A stretch of DNA of 64,000 nucleotides from Tetrastigma voinierianum (taxonomy: Eukaryota > Streptophyta > Magnoliopsida > Vitales > Vitaceae). Below, in pieces: positions 34,799-46,559 of the stretch. The first letter of the stretch is position 1. Each line of letters opens with the position of its first letter. Position numbers and translations under genes: made by a program. The stretch is from positions 62,001-126,000 of the forward strand of contig JAEQBH010001508.1 in NCBI GenBank assembly GCA_016808115.1. Direction: 5' to 3'. The notes under the pieces are model-generated. The model made no database searches. It saw only the letters and a list, made by a program, of their open reading frames with translations, and was not told where the DNA came from.

Positions 34799-36660
34799 TG
34801 TCAGATGTCTATAAGAAGAATTGTTTTATCACCGAACTCATTTAAAGATTTAGTTAGGGTCTTAAAAACTGCAAGTGCATAGGTCGTATACGTAATAAAG
34901 TGGATCTATAAGTCCTGATGATTACCCACAGAGATTGAAAGGATTTAAACTTCAACTACCCTAACTACTCAAGTTTTACACTAGTTTCTGAATGTTTAGT
35001 TTAGAGAAAATTTAGTAACCTAATAAGTTAATTTAATAACTGAATCCTAAGATTTAAAAAAGGGAAAAAAATTAAATCCTAAATAATAACTGATCAACTA
35101 GATTATTACTGGGCAATGACTGATTTCATTGTCATGAAATTACTAATTCCTATATCATAATCTCATTCTATTTTCCCGAGTTGAATCTGAATTTGTCAAG
35201 AGGTAAGGCAAGATAGTTTGATTCCTCCTAATCATATTTTCACTCGAGAGATTCATGTTCATTCCTCGAAACATGATTCTAATCAAAGAGTCCTCACTCC
35301 CCTGTGCACTGTCTCGTTCACGCCGAATTAATGTCTCGCTTCCATAGTCGCTTTCTATCTATGAGCCTTAAAAGCTCAAATTCAACTTCAATGCTTTTTA
35401 TGAATCCCTAAATTTTAGGCCCAGATTATTCTCTAGTCACACCTGAAAGTTATGTCGCGGACAGTTTTGAATTTTGTTTGTGCTCTCTGCTATGCCAGAA
35501 GTAGTAAAGAGAGGCTTGGGACTGCTTTCCTTCGTGTTCTTCCTCGATTTATCATACGTTTTCTTTGATCACGATGCTGATGAGTCAGCTTCTTCAAATT
35601 GGTGTCACGACTCGTTTTTCTTGTCGCGACAACATTTATGTTATGGTTCTTGTTGCAACACTGTCTTATATTATTGTCATCTCTACCGCGACCTAAAAGT
35701 CTACTCGCGATGAAGTTCCCCGCCACTAATTTAGCCCGCTCATTAGCTTCATTTTACGCCAGAATCTGACTTTTGTGTTTGGGGATGTTTTTGCATGTCG
35801 CAACCCAATATGCTATGTGGCAACGAGCACTTCTATGCATGTGTTACATTCTCGTCGCGGACCTAGTTTTTCTGGTCGTGACATAACTTTTCTACCTTCA
35901 GCTTGTGTTCGTGTTGTGACAAGAATTTTCTTTGTTCAGTTGACTTGTGCTGTCGCGACCCAGTTTGTTATGTCGCGACATAACTTCTTTGCATTTGTGT
36001 TGAAACCTCTATCGCGACTTAGAAGTTGTGTCGCGACCTCATTTCTCTCTCCACATTATGGCGATCGTGTCGCAACCTCGAAGACCCATACATCAAAACA
36101 CCTTTCACTTGAAATATGTCAGCATCACTTCCCACGCACCGTTAGTTCATCCATTAAGCACCTTTTGTCGCGACCTAGTTTTCTTTTGTCGCACTTCTAA
36201 ACTTCTTCTCTTCAACATCTCTTTGTCTCAACAAACTTCTTTCCATGTCATGTGTCGCGTCGCGATTGCATCGAGCAAGGCTCTATCACCATGACACCGC
36301 CTCAGCCTCGCATTACGTCGCAACACAAACTATCTTGTTCCTAAATAATTTGCATATGTTTTCCCATTCTCTGGCCGCCAGAATTTCAGCTCTGGTCTGT
36401 CAATCAGATATGTGTTGCGAAACAGAAATGCTGTTTCCACACGCTTTCTTTGGTAATACTTTTCTGTTTGAGCTGTCAGATACACTTCGCCGCATAGATC
36501 ACGTAATTTGCTCTTTCTCTCTTCTTACTGAAATATCTCTTTTTAATTAACCCTTGCAAACACTAAGCTTTGTAATTATTCCATAATTTGGCATTAAAAC
36601 ACCAAAATACGGTAAAACGTTTAAAATGGATTAAAAATAAGATGGAGTTTGAGACTTATC
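34799..36660 (-). mobile_element. Athila-type LTR copy 2 (5' LTR, minus strand, internally deleted)
   Basis: Read on the minus strand it begins TGATAAGTCTCAAACTCC at 36660, passes a palindrome-rich U3 (about 36250-35440) and ends near 34799, next to the leader and primer site. It lacks about 0.8 kb relative to copy 1: ACATGATTCTAA joins directly to AAAGAGTCCTC near 35283. The TATA position (about 35350) has decayed. No polypurine side follows on the right. Confidence 0.75.
35440..36190. repeat. TGTCGCGACA palindrome cluster in U3 of LTR copy 2
   Basis: Exact palindromes at 35622-35631 and 35971-35980. TGTCGCGACC forms occur near 35951, 36029 and 36167, with TGTCGCAAC and GTCGTGACAT variants between. 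Spacing is irregular, roughly 30-100 bp. Confidence 0.8.
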
Positions 36661-36990
36661 ACACGACACACCATCGTCGCGGCTATTGACGCCAATGTCG
36701 CACATTGACTACCAATGTCGTAACATTAGCCAATGTCGCGACATCGGCTTCAATGTCGCTGACATCAATGAGGAGGTCGCGAAGATGATCGCGAATGTCG
36801 CGACATCGGAACCCGATGCGATACATCGATCGTCCACAACCATCGATCTTCTTGCCTGTTATACATTCAAATTGATGTCGGCTATCGCCAACGCTGGGCG
36901 ACATCAACAAACTTCAGCCGATGACCTCCGGGTTCTCCTCTGGACTAGGTCATCAGCTTCTAGCGTGGTTCTACCTAAAACCTGACTTAT
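36661..36990. repeat. Further palindrome-rich fragment of unknown origin
   Basis: Exact TGTCGCGACA at 36734-36743 and 36796-36805, with AATGTCGCACAT, AATGTCGTAACAT and AATGTCGCTGACAT variants at roughly 20-35 bp spacing. The sequence between the sites does not match the LTR U3s here and is GC-richer. It abuts the outer end of LTR copy 2. Perhaps another LTR subfamily, or the target the element landed in. Confidence 0.5.
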
Positions 36991-39229
36991 ACAATACACA
37001 ATGAATTTAATCTCCGAGGCCTAATACATATAACACCATCCAGTCCAAAGAATATATTCATAAAAATCGATAAGACTAAATTGAAACAGTCTATATGAGT
37101 CAATCATAACTCATTAATACATTAGTACATGTCAAAATGAATTTAATCCAAATGTTTTGGTAAAAATGATTATAAAATAATACTTTTCTTTCTCTCTCAA
37201 GGTCTGGCGAAGACCGCCTACGATTCATTTCGTGACTTGAAATGTTATCTCATATATGGAGCTGTGAGAGTAATCTTTACAGAGGCGATTCCCACCTGGC
37301 GCAATATGCAATGCTGGCACTTAACAAATTTCAGATTCACACTGCAATCTTGCAAGATATGCAATCCTAGGTTGGAATCTACATGCCATGCCATGAAATG
37401 AGATAATAACTTCATCATGTAATGGTACCCGAAGTCTTACGAACTCCCACCACATTAGCGCAATCAATGTAAGAATCCACTATTGATGGATTACATTCAA
37501 TGATCATTTTCAAACAAAATTCATTTTGTTTATGTCCAAAGCATTTTCTGGATGTTACACCAAATAATGATCATTTCAAAACCATGTGTCTTTTTGGTCA
37601 GCTTAATTTTCTGGTCCCATCTGTGGTTTCACGCTTCTCAACACTTTTGACTTTCATTGTTGGAGTGTCCAACCATCCTGTCTTTCAATTGTGGGTGATC
37701 ATCCTTTTAATGGACATCTGATACAAGTTTACCATTTTATTCATGGTAGATTCTTACAATATTTCGCCTAATGGATTTATTACCACCAATCAACAACAAG
37801 TGAGGTGATTTAATTAATCATGCACTCAAACCTATGCAAATGATGTTTCTCGCTACTGCAATGTGATAACCATTATGTTAACGTTATGCCTATAATATGG
37901 TGTGATGAGTTTCATATGGACAAATTAACCATACAATTTACCTCAGATTGGCATCAATTATATTACATGCATATAATCTCAAAGAAACATTAGTTCAATT
38001 ACAATAATAATAAGTATCAACATTCATCAACAACACTAAGCATGTCACCTAAATCATAATTATTTATCTGATCCAAGACTCAACGTTAATCTGGCGCCCA
38101 AAATAACTCGCACACATGTTTGACCTGTCATAACAGTCATCAAGTTTCCCCAATCCATCCCAAACTAGTCCGAAATTAGTCCCAAATTGGGTCTAAACAA
38201 GCCATTGCCAAGACGAAGTTACACCAGCCAAAGAAATACTGAATATGATCAGTCCCCAAAATAGCCCATAGACAGCCCCAAATCATTCATAAGTCTAGCC
38301 CTAAACACAAGCAAAAAGGCTTTAATCTGGCTCCTAGTTCACAATAAGCTCCTCTCAGACTTCACACAACATTTCAAAATCAAGCCTTTGATGGTGAAAT
38401 AAACTAGAGTAGGAAGAACCTCACTGAGCGTGAGAGAATGGCAGAAGTCTCAACACTTCCTGCCCAGCTGCCTTTACTTCAACTTCCTCTTTGAACCTTG
38501 GTGAAATCTCGCTATTTCTGTGGCATGACGCCTCTAATCTATAGATGAAATTAACTCGTATGATGAATTCGACTAACGGATTCTGTGACCCCAGAAGGAA
38601 TCCTTGACCTTTTCTCCTTTCCTCACCGACCACACCACACAGAAATAAGATGCGCACCATTCCCATCCTTTTGTCCATTTATAGTCTTAGAGACTCAGTT
38701 TCACATTATGCCAAGTGTCCCCAATTTTGTTTAGTTTTCCTTGTTGGGTCTGTTTTTGCCTCATAACGACTTTATTTCAGCCCTGTTTAAGTTCAAATTA
38801 TCTACATGAACTTGATTTAATTATTTCTATTGTCAGTGATTTTCACAAATCCATTTTTATATCCACCTGCACCTATGATCTCAACTAGAAACATCTCAAT
38901 ACTTGAATCAACTAAATTATTTGAGCAATTTGGATTTGTGATTAATTCAATTTAGAGGAGATCCATTTACTAATCAAGATCTAGAAAATTTTGTGTTTAG
39001 CACTTGCATCAGAGCTAATATAATTTTTACACACAAAAAAGTCAATTACCTGTTTATGCTCTTTCTTCCTTTGGTGAATGTCCTGAATTCACACACACAT
39101 ATATAATTCAATCACATGATAAGGTAATGTTTATTTAATACCCAATGATCAGCAAACATGTACTCTTCATCCTCAAATAGGAGCATGATTAATTTAAATA
39201 ACAATGGTTCTATACCCATATGTTTCCTC
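36991..39229 (-). mobile_element. Probable 3' LTR region of a minus-strand gypsy element
   Basis: Lies directly downstream, on the minus strand, of the integrase end at 39230-40784. It has an LTR-like layout: a TATA box on the minus strand (38675-38684) with a long non-coding part beyond. The edges are not defined: no clear TG..CA pair or target duplicate. The short frames in it (37500-37721 plus, 38421-38678 minus) look accidental. Confidence 0.4.
38675..38684 (-). promoter_or_regulatory. TATA box of the minus-strand gypsy LTR
   Basis: CTATAAATGG on the minus strand, in a region otherwise GC-richer than its neighbours, consistent with an LTR promoter. Confidence 0.45.
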
Positions 39230-40330
39230 TCATTCTTCATACCGCCACAACGACTTTATTAGAGTTTCAATAAATTTCCTACCAAAACCCGGGATTCCAA
39301 CTATCCATAGACACGCATCATCTCTGCCATCCATCTTAACAACAACAAAACGCCAACCGTCATATATGAGTAGGACTAGAATGTATCTCTGGCGATAAGA
39401 CATGAATACCGCATGAACACTTGATAAGTCATGCAATGCCAATCTGCATAATCGTACTTACCCTCTCGAAGATATCGAAGGTCTGATGATACTTAAGATG
39501 GCTTCCATTTATTAAACCATCTTTCAAAGATCACCACACACTACGAATTTCCAATTCAAACTCTAAAGGTCGCCATTTGTTTCGTTTGCATAGCTTTTCC
39601 CATTCACTCCGCCGCCACAAACACCTTATTCAGCCTCATGCACTGCCTTATAAAACCTAATCTGACTATCCACACATTGACGTCCCTCTCGGTCATCCTC
39701 AAAAATAAAGCTTCGCCTTAATCCACCATATGAGTCTGGATTCCAAGTGTACTCTCCTGACTACGAGACACAGAATACTCCGCATGAACACTTGATAAAG
39801 CCGTGGTACCCAATCACACGATAATCTCCTGAGTACCCTGGAACACTGATGCAGCTCAAAGATTAGCTTCCGCCACAACTCCATCACTCCTTCGGCAATG
39901 TCTTTCAGAAAACATGATTCCACTTAAACTGAAGGTCACGCTTGTTTATTTTATGTTTTTTCTCAATGATCCACTCTCAATACATAACACTCTTTAGCTT
40001 ACTTCACTTCTTTCCTGTAAAACTGATCCTAATTATCCATGATATGTACACCCTTCTTTCCTTATGTTCATCATAAAAATAAGTCACTCTGAACTGCCTC
40101 ATATGAGGTCGATCCGAGTGCTCTTCAGATGTCGAGACATGGAATACATGAACACTGATAAGCTTGAGTGTAATGCCAACCAAGTAATTGTACTTACCTT
40201 CGAAAGTACCTCATGTTCAATACAGCACCAGGTTAGCTTTCCCATAGCCAAACCTGGACCACTCCCTCTGGGTATACCTTCCGCAAGACATGATCTCCCA
40301 CCTCAAACTTTAGAGGTCGTCACTGTCTGT
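39230..40330 (-). repeat. Threefold tandem repeat (about 368 bp) of the integrase C-terminal region
   Basis: The anchor word GCATGAACAC (plus strand) recurs at 39411, 39782 and about 40146 (slightly altered), spacing 371 and 364. Around each anchor the order is the same: a TGA.ACAC..TGATAA word, a CCAATC/CCAACC word, GTACTTACC/GTACCCTGG, then AAACT..AAGGTCG. The copies have diverged strongly. Confidence 0.68.
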
Positions 40331-40784
40331 TGACATAGCTCTTGTACAGGCTCTGATCCATGAGAAGATGCTTCCATATCAAATCCACCTTCTCAAAGGT
40401 GCCTCTAACCAAATTCGGACCCATGGTGGGTCTCTCTCTCACCTCCGTCTAAGCTCGAGAGATCGATCAAAGTGCCTCCCATATACGCTTTGGCGTTACA
40501 TCTATACGCCGCTGATGTCAAGGTTAGAAGCACTTCACTAAGGGAAAATGCTCTTCCCAGCTACCCTTGAGATCAAGGATGCATGTAACATGTCCTCTAA
40601 TGTCTGGATGGTCCTCTCTAACTGACTGTCCGTCTGGAAATGAAAAGCTATGCTCATCATCAATCGCGGTCCTCAAGGATCGGCAGAAACTCTTCCAAAA
40701 ATGAGTCGTAAGTCCTGGATCTCACCCGATACTATGGATATCGGGCACTCATGCAACCCGATAATCTCCCCAGAGCGTACTCAA
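39230..40784 (-). pseudogene. Ty3/gypsy integrase remnant (minus strand)
   Basis: Minus-strand reading from 40784: an integrase core with FGRVSADP, AFHFQTDSQLERTIQTLEDM (FHPQTDGQSERTIQ in live relatives) and GKSIF, then near 40330 SYVNRQRRPLKFEVGDHV, the start of the C-terminal part, followed by a VFHVSM-like segment. In live elements integrase joins the DNA copy to the chromosome. Several stops and frame shifts. The rest of pol is absent because the plus-strand Athila-type LTR begins at 40785. The C-terminal stretch is repeated three times. Confidence 0.77.
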
Positions 40785-40949
40785 TGAGTCCTAACTCATA
40801 TTTTTTAGTCCATTTTTCTTATTTTTCGTGTTTTAAGACTCATTAATCGCATATGGAATAATCACCAACTTTGTGTTTTGCAGGTTTTGAATGCAAAAGA
40901 AACAAATCCAGTAAGAAAAGTAGCAAAAAAATTGGCTAAGGTAGAAATG

Positions 40950-41955
40950 TCATGACATAATCTTAGAATTTTGAAACATAATCTCAGAATGTCGCAATGG
41001 TTCAAGGCACTGAAGGTATAAAGGTCACAACAAGCAGCGATATGTCAGAATAAAGACAAAGTCGAGTCAAGAAGTTTGCATTGTCGCGACATTTCACAAC
41101 TTTGTCGTGACATAATATGAGAAGGATTGATTGAGAAATGTAGCAACAAATAAATGAATGTTGCGACATAATGAAAATCAAAAGACAAAACTATGTCGCG
41201 ATAATGGATTTTTATGTTGTGACATTGCCTGAGAAGTTCTTAAAGAAGTGTCAAAATCTCCGCCATGACATAAGTGCCATCATGGACAAGAATTTGAAGA
41301 TAGAAGGCAAGAAGAATGTCGAGACATCTTTGCTCGTCAGCGACAAAGATCAAAGAAAATGGAAGCAGCTCTTTATCATGACAGTTCAAACCATATCACA
41401 TAAAGAACGAAGAAGGAAGAAAGAATGTCGCGATACAACAAAACTATGTAATGATGTAAATGGTGCAGATTAAAGAGACAAGTCAGTTAAGTCATCAATG
41501 CATAGTTTGATGTTGCGACAAACATTTCAAAAAGAATGATAAGTTCAAGGTAGATATATGCCTCATAAAGTTCGGGAGGGTGCATCAAAGGCAAGAAAAC
41601 TTTATCGTGACAAAGGTTGAGAAGAACAACATAAAGAAATGTCGTGACATAAGAAAATTATGTCGTGACACAATGAAGAGCGGTAGGGAAAATTATTTGT
41701 CGGGACCAAGGTTTTCATGTCACAACATACCATTAAAGTATTAACACTACAAGGCATGAGAATGCTGGCGATAAAGACACGAGGTCAGACAATTACAAGA
41801 CAAATTCAGCGCTGGAAGCTCGCCATGACATTTTCAAAGTATGTCAGGACATAATTCAAGAAAAATATCATGGCACAACACTGTAAGCCACAACAAAGTC
41901 GGAGGACAACAGGCTGCACGTCAAGAACACTATATCTTTTATGTTGCGACAAAGT
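40950..41955. repeat. Array of about 20 TGTCGCGACA-like palindromes in U3 of LTR copy 3
   Basis: Exact at 41082-41091. Others include TGTCGTGACA at 41103-41112, 41640-41649 and 41661-41670; TGTCGAGACA at 41317-41326; TGTCGCGATA near 41193 and 41426; and TGTTGCGACA-type words near 41160, 41511 and 41942. Spacing is irregular, commonly 20-90 bp. Many differences from the exact palindrome are C-to-T or G-to-A at the two CG steps. Confidence 0.82.
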
Positions 41956-42012
41956 CACAACTCGCGCCAGGGATCCACAACTTCACTTCGAATATCGCCC
42001 ATATTTGAAAAT

Positions 42013-42022
42013 CTATAAATAG
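42013..42022 (+). promoter_or_regulatory. TATA box of Athila-type LTR copy 3
   Basis: CTATAAATAG immediately downstream of the palindrome array and about 1.23 kb from the LTR start. It marks the end of U3. Transcription should begin about 30 bp further on. Confidence 0.62.
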
Positions 42023-43449
42023 GCGCCACATGTGGTATCAGGCGCAGTCACGAAACTCAACATCCGGGTAGCTGAGTCCCTTGTATATTATTTTTCTTTT
42101 TCTTTTTTCTTTTATTTCTTTTCGTTGATTTAGTGTCATCTTAACATTTTAGTTAGTTTTTCTTGGATTTCAGTAGAGATTTGAGCTAAAGTCTCGAGCT
42201 GGGTTCATTGTAAAAATTCAATTTTCATTACTATTTGAATCAATGGAATTTGGAAATTTTCTGGAGTTCATTTGTTTCAGTTTGCTTGCAATTTTAGTGA
42301 ATTTTCTTGATCATTTAACATAATATATTTGCAAATTCACTTTGAGTGTCGGTTTCCTCTGGGAATGGATTTGTGTTAGTTATTATTTTCTACACAACTT
42401 AAAAGAATGTCATAGTTAGAAATCTTGAATTTTTTTAATTGGTGTTGTTCTTGAAATTAACTGTTCTTAATATTAGTAGTTTGTACCTAAAAAAGGCTTG
42501 TATCTCGTTATGATTTCAAGGAGGCCCTCTGAGTGACACAGAGATGGAGATTCTGATAAAATTTATAGTTATCATGGTATGCAGAATTAATATTAAGAAC
42601 TAATGAACTCCTCGAAATTCATTTTATAGATCAGCCAATTTCATCATAAAGAGGATTAGTTTGACACACCATTTAATTGACATATTTATTCTCTGTTTGA
42701 TGGAATGATTCCCACTTCTAGCTGACATCTAACTGCTGAGAGTAGAGAATTTACCATCCTGAAGATATATTATCATCAACTTTCGATTAAAGAATATTGA
42801 CTTAGTTTATAGCAAGAAATCTCTTCACCCCAGGAATAAAAATTAAGTACTGAGCAAAAACATCATTTTTAGAAAGACACGCATCCCACAGAATCGATTC
42901 GACTCCATGTGTCTGGAAGGAATATGGTTTTCTAATTAGTGAAATGTATAGTGTATGGAGGAATCCAAACTATACTACCTTGCATCTTTGATGAGTTAAG
43001 ATTTCAAACTAATGGCTAAACTATGTTATAAAATGATGCAGAAATTGATAATTATACATTGATCAATTTCATAGTGTTAACTTGACTCAGTGAACTCTTA
43101 AACCTAATTCATTTTGATTTTTTTTTGTTAGTTTGTTATAGTCATAGAATTTTAATTAGTCACTTTTCTTTAGTTTAAACAAATCAATTTTGTATTTTGA
43201 GTTCAAATAGTACGGATCTTAAGTAGTTGGGGTAATTGATTTTTAGATTTCTAATCAACCTCGTGAAATGATACTGGACTTATTTTTTAATCCACTTTAT
43301 TACTAGATGACCTCAGTGGCACTTGCAAAAAATTTCATTTAGACTAAAAACTGCAAAATTTTATATAGAGAAGAGATTTATACATTGAAAAGAATAGTGA
43401 AAGCAGTATTTTGGTTTATATAGAAAAGAGTTATAAATCAAAAAGTTTT

Positions 43450-43467
43450 TGGCACCGCTGTCGGGGA
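43450..43467 (+). other. Primer-binding site (tRNA-Asp type)
   Basis: TGGCACCGCTGTCGGGGA, ten bases after the LTR end, matches TGGCGCCGTTGCCGGGGA at 15 of 18; all three differences are transitions. Confidence 0.8.
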
Positions 43468-43609
43468 TTCTAAACAAATATCCAATAGCAGTGTCAAAAA
43501 CAAATCATTTGGTTTTAACTTGGTCAACAAGTTTTCGCGTTGCCGGGAGACTTAGTCATTGGTGAGCTGGTCAAAAATTAAATACAATCTTTTGGCGCCA
43601 TTGCCGTAC
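43450..43609 (+). repeat. Three primer-site-like copies in the leader
   Basis: After the first site (43450-43467), a second (TTTCGCGTTGCCGGGAGA, 43533-43550) and a third (TGGCGCCATTGCCG, from 43593) follow at spacings of about 83 and 60 bp. Each is preceded by a CAAGTTTT-, AAAGTTTT- or CAATCTTT-like word. The leader of copy 2 has the same triple layout. Confidence 0.68.
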
Positions 43610-43788
43610 TCAGCTAGTCTTTGATAATGTGTCAGAAAATTGGTAATACAATTTTTTAAAGTATACGGGGATTGAAAGAAGAATTTAAATATCAATATTC
43701 CAACCAACGAGAATTGCTAATTTGGAAAATTTTCTCTGTTTTATAGAAAATTTACAAAAATAGTTTTAAATGCAGATTGAATGGAGAT

Positions 43789-46447
43789 TGTAACGCCCCC
43801 GAAAATACCCCTGACGCGATAACATGTTCGTGGTGTAAAATAAATTAAACTATATTTCAGAGTTTAGTTTATTAAAACGAAATGATAAAAACTGAAATTT
43901 ACGTAAGCCAAATAAATTTGTAAAATGTCAAATGAGGACCTAAGGGTCATAAATGAGTACGTATGTGCCAAAATATAAAATGAGATGAAATGAAGAGGAA
44001 ATGAAAGTGAAATGAATCTTTAAAATGAAAAAAGAACGGTAAATGATGAATTAGGCGCAGAATGCTAAACATGTAGGCCTTAGTCATAGAATGGACAAAA
44101 GACCACTTTTGTCTCAATGCCATAACTACATTTTAAAAGGGGAGAGGAGGACAGGCACACTACAAGTAGGAAGCAAGTAGGTTAACTCACGATTTTCCTC
44201 CATAGATCAAGCACTATAGACCAAAAGAAAGAAGAAGCAGCATGCATTTAAAAGAGATTCAGGTAAGTAAAAACCAAACATAACCCCCATTTTCTTTGTG
44301 TTTGGGTTGGGGAAACCCCAAATTTGAATAAAAGTGTTTTTATTGGTTGCTCAAGTTGTTTTTGGCTGTTTGATTTGTCGTGGTCCTCAAACAGGAATTT
44401 TTTATAAAGGAAATGTCAGTTTTTAGGGGATGTTGTCAAAATTTTCAAAATCCATGTTTTTTGTTTTGGCTACACCCTAGCCATCACTTCAATCTGAATT
44501 GAGTGATTCAAAATTCGGGTAAACTAGGACTTATAGAAAACAAATATCCTTGAAATAAGTATTCAATTCCATCGATCGACCGTAAATTCACTGCAAGTTA
44601 TACCTGCTTTCTCAGTCACCTCTGCCCCACTCAGAAGGCTGTGTTTGGAGTAGTTTTGGCATTAGCCATAACTTACACACAATCTGAATTGGAGTGATTC
44701 AAACTTTGGTAAATCCAGACTTTAGAAGAACAAATCTTCCTAAATAAGGAGCACCAAATTCGACCCCATTGAACTCAGAAAATCTGGCCAAAGTAAGGCT
44801 CTATTTTTGGGTCAATTCTATTTAAGCATGACATACTGTGTTTCTGGAAAGCAATTTCGGGGATGACCATAGTTGAGCCACGATCCGACTGAAAGTGATT
44901 CAAATTTCGGTAAACTAGGGATTTATGAGAACAAATATCTCAGCTGGAAGATATCTTAAATTGGACCATTGAACCTTAAAATTCACAAATGAGACATATC
45001 GATGTCAAAGAATGATATGAATGTCGGTGTGAGAAATGGGGAAATGAAAGGAACAAACAGACTCAAGAGACTTTCAGAAATAAGACCTAAATGAGAAACC
45101 TTGGGAATACTCCAATCCATGAGAGATTGTCGGCTTGTGATGATTAGGCAACGAGGAGAGTGCTTTTCCAAGTTGAGGCCTAGGGATTCTAGGACAAACA
45201 TAACCAAGGATGACAATCTTTTTACGGTTTGTTCTCCAATTCTCTCTCTCTAAATCCAAAGTGTCAATGATTGCAAATGATTTGAATCATTTAAATGATT
45301 TATGTTAAAAGCATATTGATTTGTTTTAATTACCGGAGGCAATTGATTCAGAAAATGATTTGCATATGAAAAATCGTGAGGCATGAAAATGAATTACTTA
45401 ATAAATGCACATATTATAACAGATTTTGCTAGCGAATGATCTAATGCCCCAATAGAATGTTAAGTAACCATTAAATTCAGTTGAAGATAGACTGGTAACG
45501 CAATGGCATCAAATGAAGTGCATCGTGAATGAACGTGAATGATGTGTCACTAATCAGAGCCCACTTAGACGTGATCAGAGTGTTCAATGGAATTGATTTT
45601 TAATAACCATATATTCAATCCAGACCTGCATTTATGTTGGCAAACAAAATGTTTTTTTTATACCGCCTGCATCCCAAATAGACCGTGGCCGCAGATTCGT
45701 TATCCCGTGCACCGAAAGAATATACAAATTGCTTTAAGGGCAAAATGATAAGAAAATTATGAAATGCATGATTTGTGTTTTGAATGATTTATTAATACAG
45801 TGCATATTCGAATGATCAATAATCAGAAGGAATGTATTTAAATGAATATATTATTGTATTTCGCATTTTGACTAGTCTAAAAATATTCAAAGCATGAAGT
45901 TTAGAAAAAATTGTATGATTTTGACTTAAACCTAAATGTGGAAGTATATACTATATAGAACCACTAAGTACATAATGTTAGCGTTGTTTTTATCATCGCT
46001 GTAGTACCATGAATATACTAAGACGCTCACCAGAAGAACTGCAGTCATCAGCTAAAAGTCAAATAGTGGTAAAGTCTACGTTGTTTGCATACATGAAATT
46101 ATTCAACTCATTTTGTACAAACACTATTATGAAAATTGAACTTTGATTATGTTTTGTAAATATTTGGATTTTGAAAATGGCTAATAATGCCGCATTGTGG
46201 TAAAGGGTGGAAATGATTCAAATAGGCATGAACGCTACATCGAATTATGCAGTTTTTGTGATCGAAATGATGGGCCCTATTTATGTTAAAGTGGTACATG
46301 TATATATATATTTCATTGAGGCTTGAAATGTGTTTGAAAAGTAATTGTATTCGATTATTCAAAATGATTCAAAAAGTAAAAAAGAAAAAGAGGAGGACCG
46401 CTGGGCCCTGTCCGTCATCTGTTAGGCTCACGGGTGGCTAGGAAACA
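43789..46447 (+). mobile_element. Gypsy LTR inserted in the Athila-type leader
   Basis: Starts TGTAACGCCCCCGAAAATACC. Internal landmarks shared with the LTRs at 55892 and 50894 are AATGAGGACC..AAGGTCATAAATGA and CCACTAAG..GTTAGCGTTGTTT. The right end is approximate, near GGTGGCTAGGAAACA; expected 5-bp duplicates were not found. No coding sequence, so probably solo. Athila gag sense appears about 110 bp beyond the right edge. Confidence 0.58.
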
Positions 46448-46559
46448 ATACAAAGCTACGCTAAATAGTTTATGAATACGGTGATATAGCCGCTTTTCCA
46501 CTCGATTTCATTTCGATCTTGTGTTTCCATTTCAGAAAGATCTTACATTTGATAGAAAC

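Larger units (their letters stand above)
40785..43440 (+). mobile_element. Athila-type LTR copy 3 (5' LTR)
   Basis: Starts TGAGTCCTAACTC and ends AAATCA, 2,656 bp. Its first 100 bp match the starts of copies 1 and 2 (shared TGGAATAATCAC/TTACAAACTT.GTGTTTGC layout). U3 (40785-42012) holds the palindrome array, then the TATA box, then a long 5' part of the transcript. It follows gypsy integrase on the opposite strand without a gap, so this element probably inserted there. Confidence 0.82.

Noticed and set aside
20370..36660. Same LTR type followed by an Athila-type LTR, in the same order and orientation, at 20370-24968 and 30833-36660, suggesting a segmental duplication.
   Set aside because: The sequences between the two LTRs (21795-22150 and 32131-34620) are unrelated, and the outer flanks differ (copia integrase versus an unrecognised block). 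Two independent insertions of common families are simpler.
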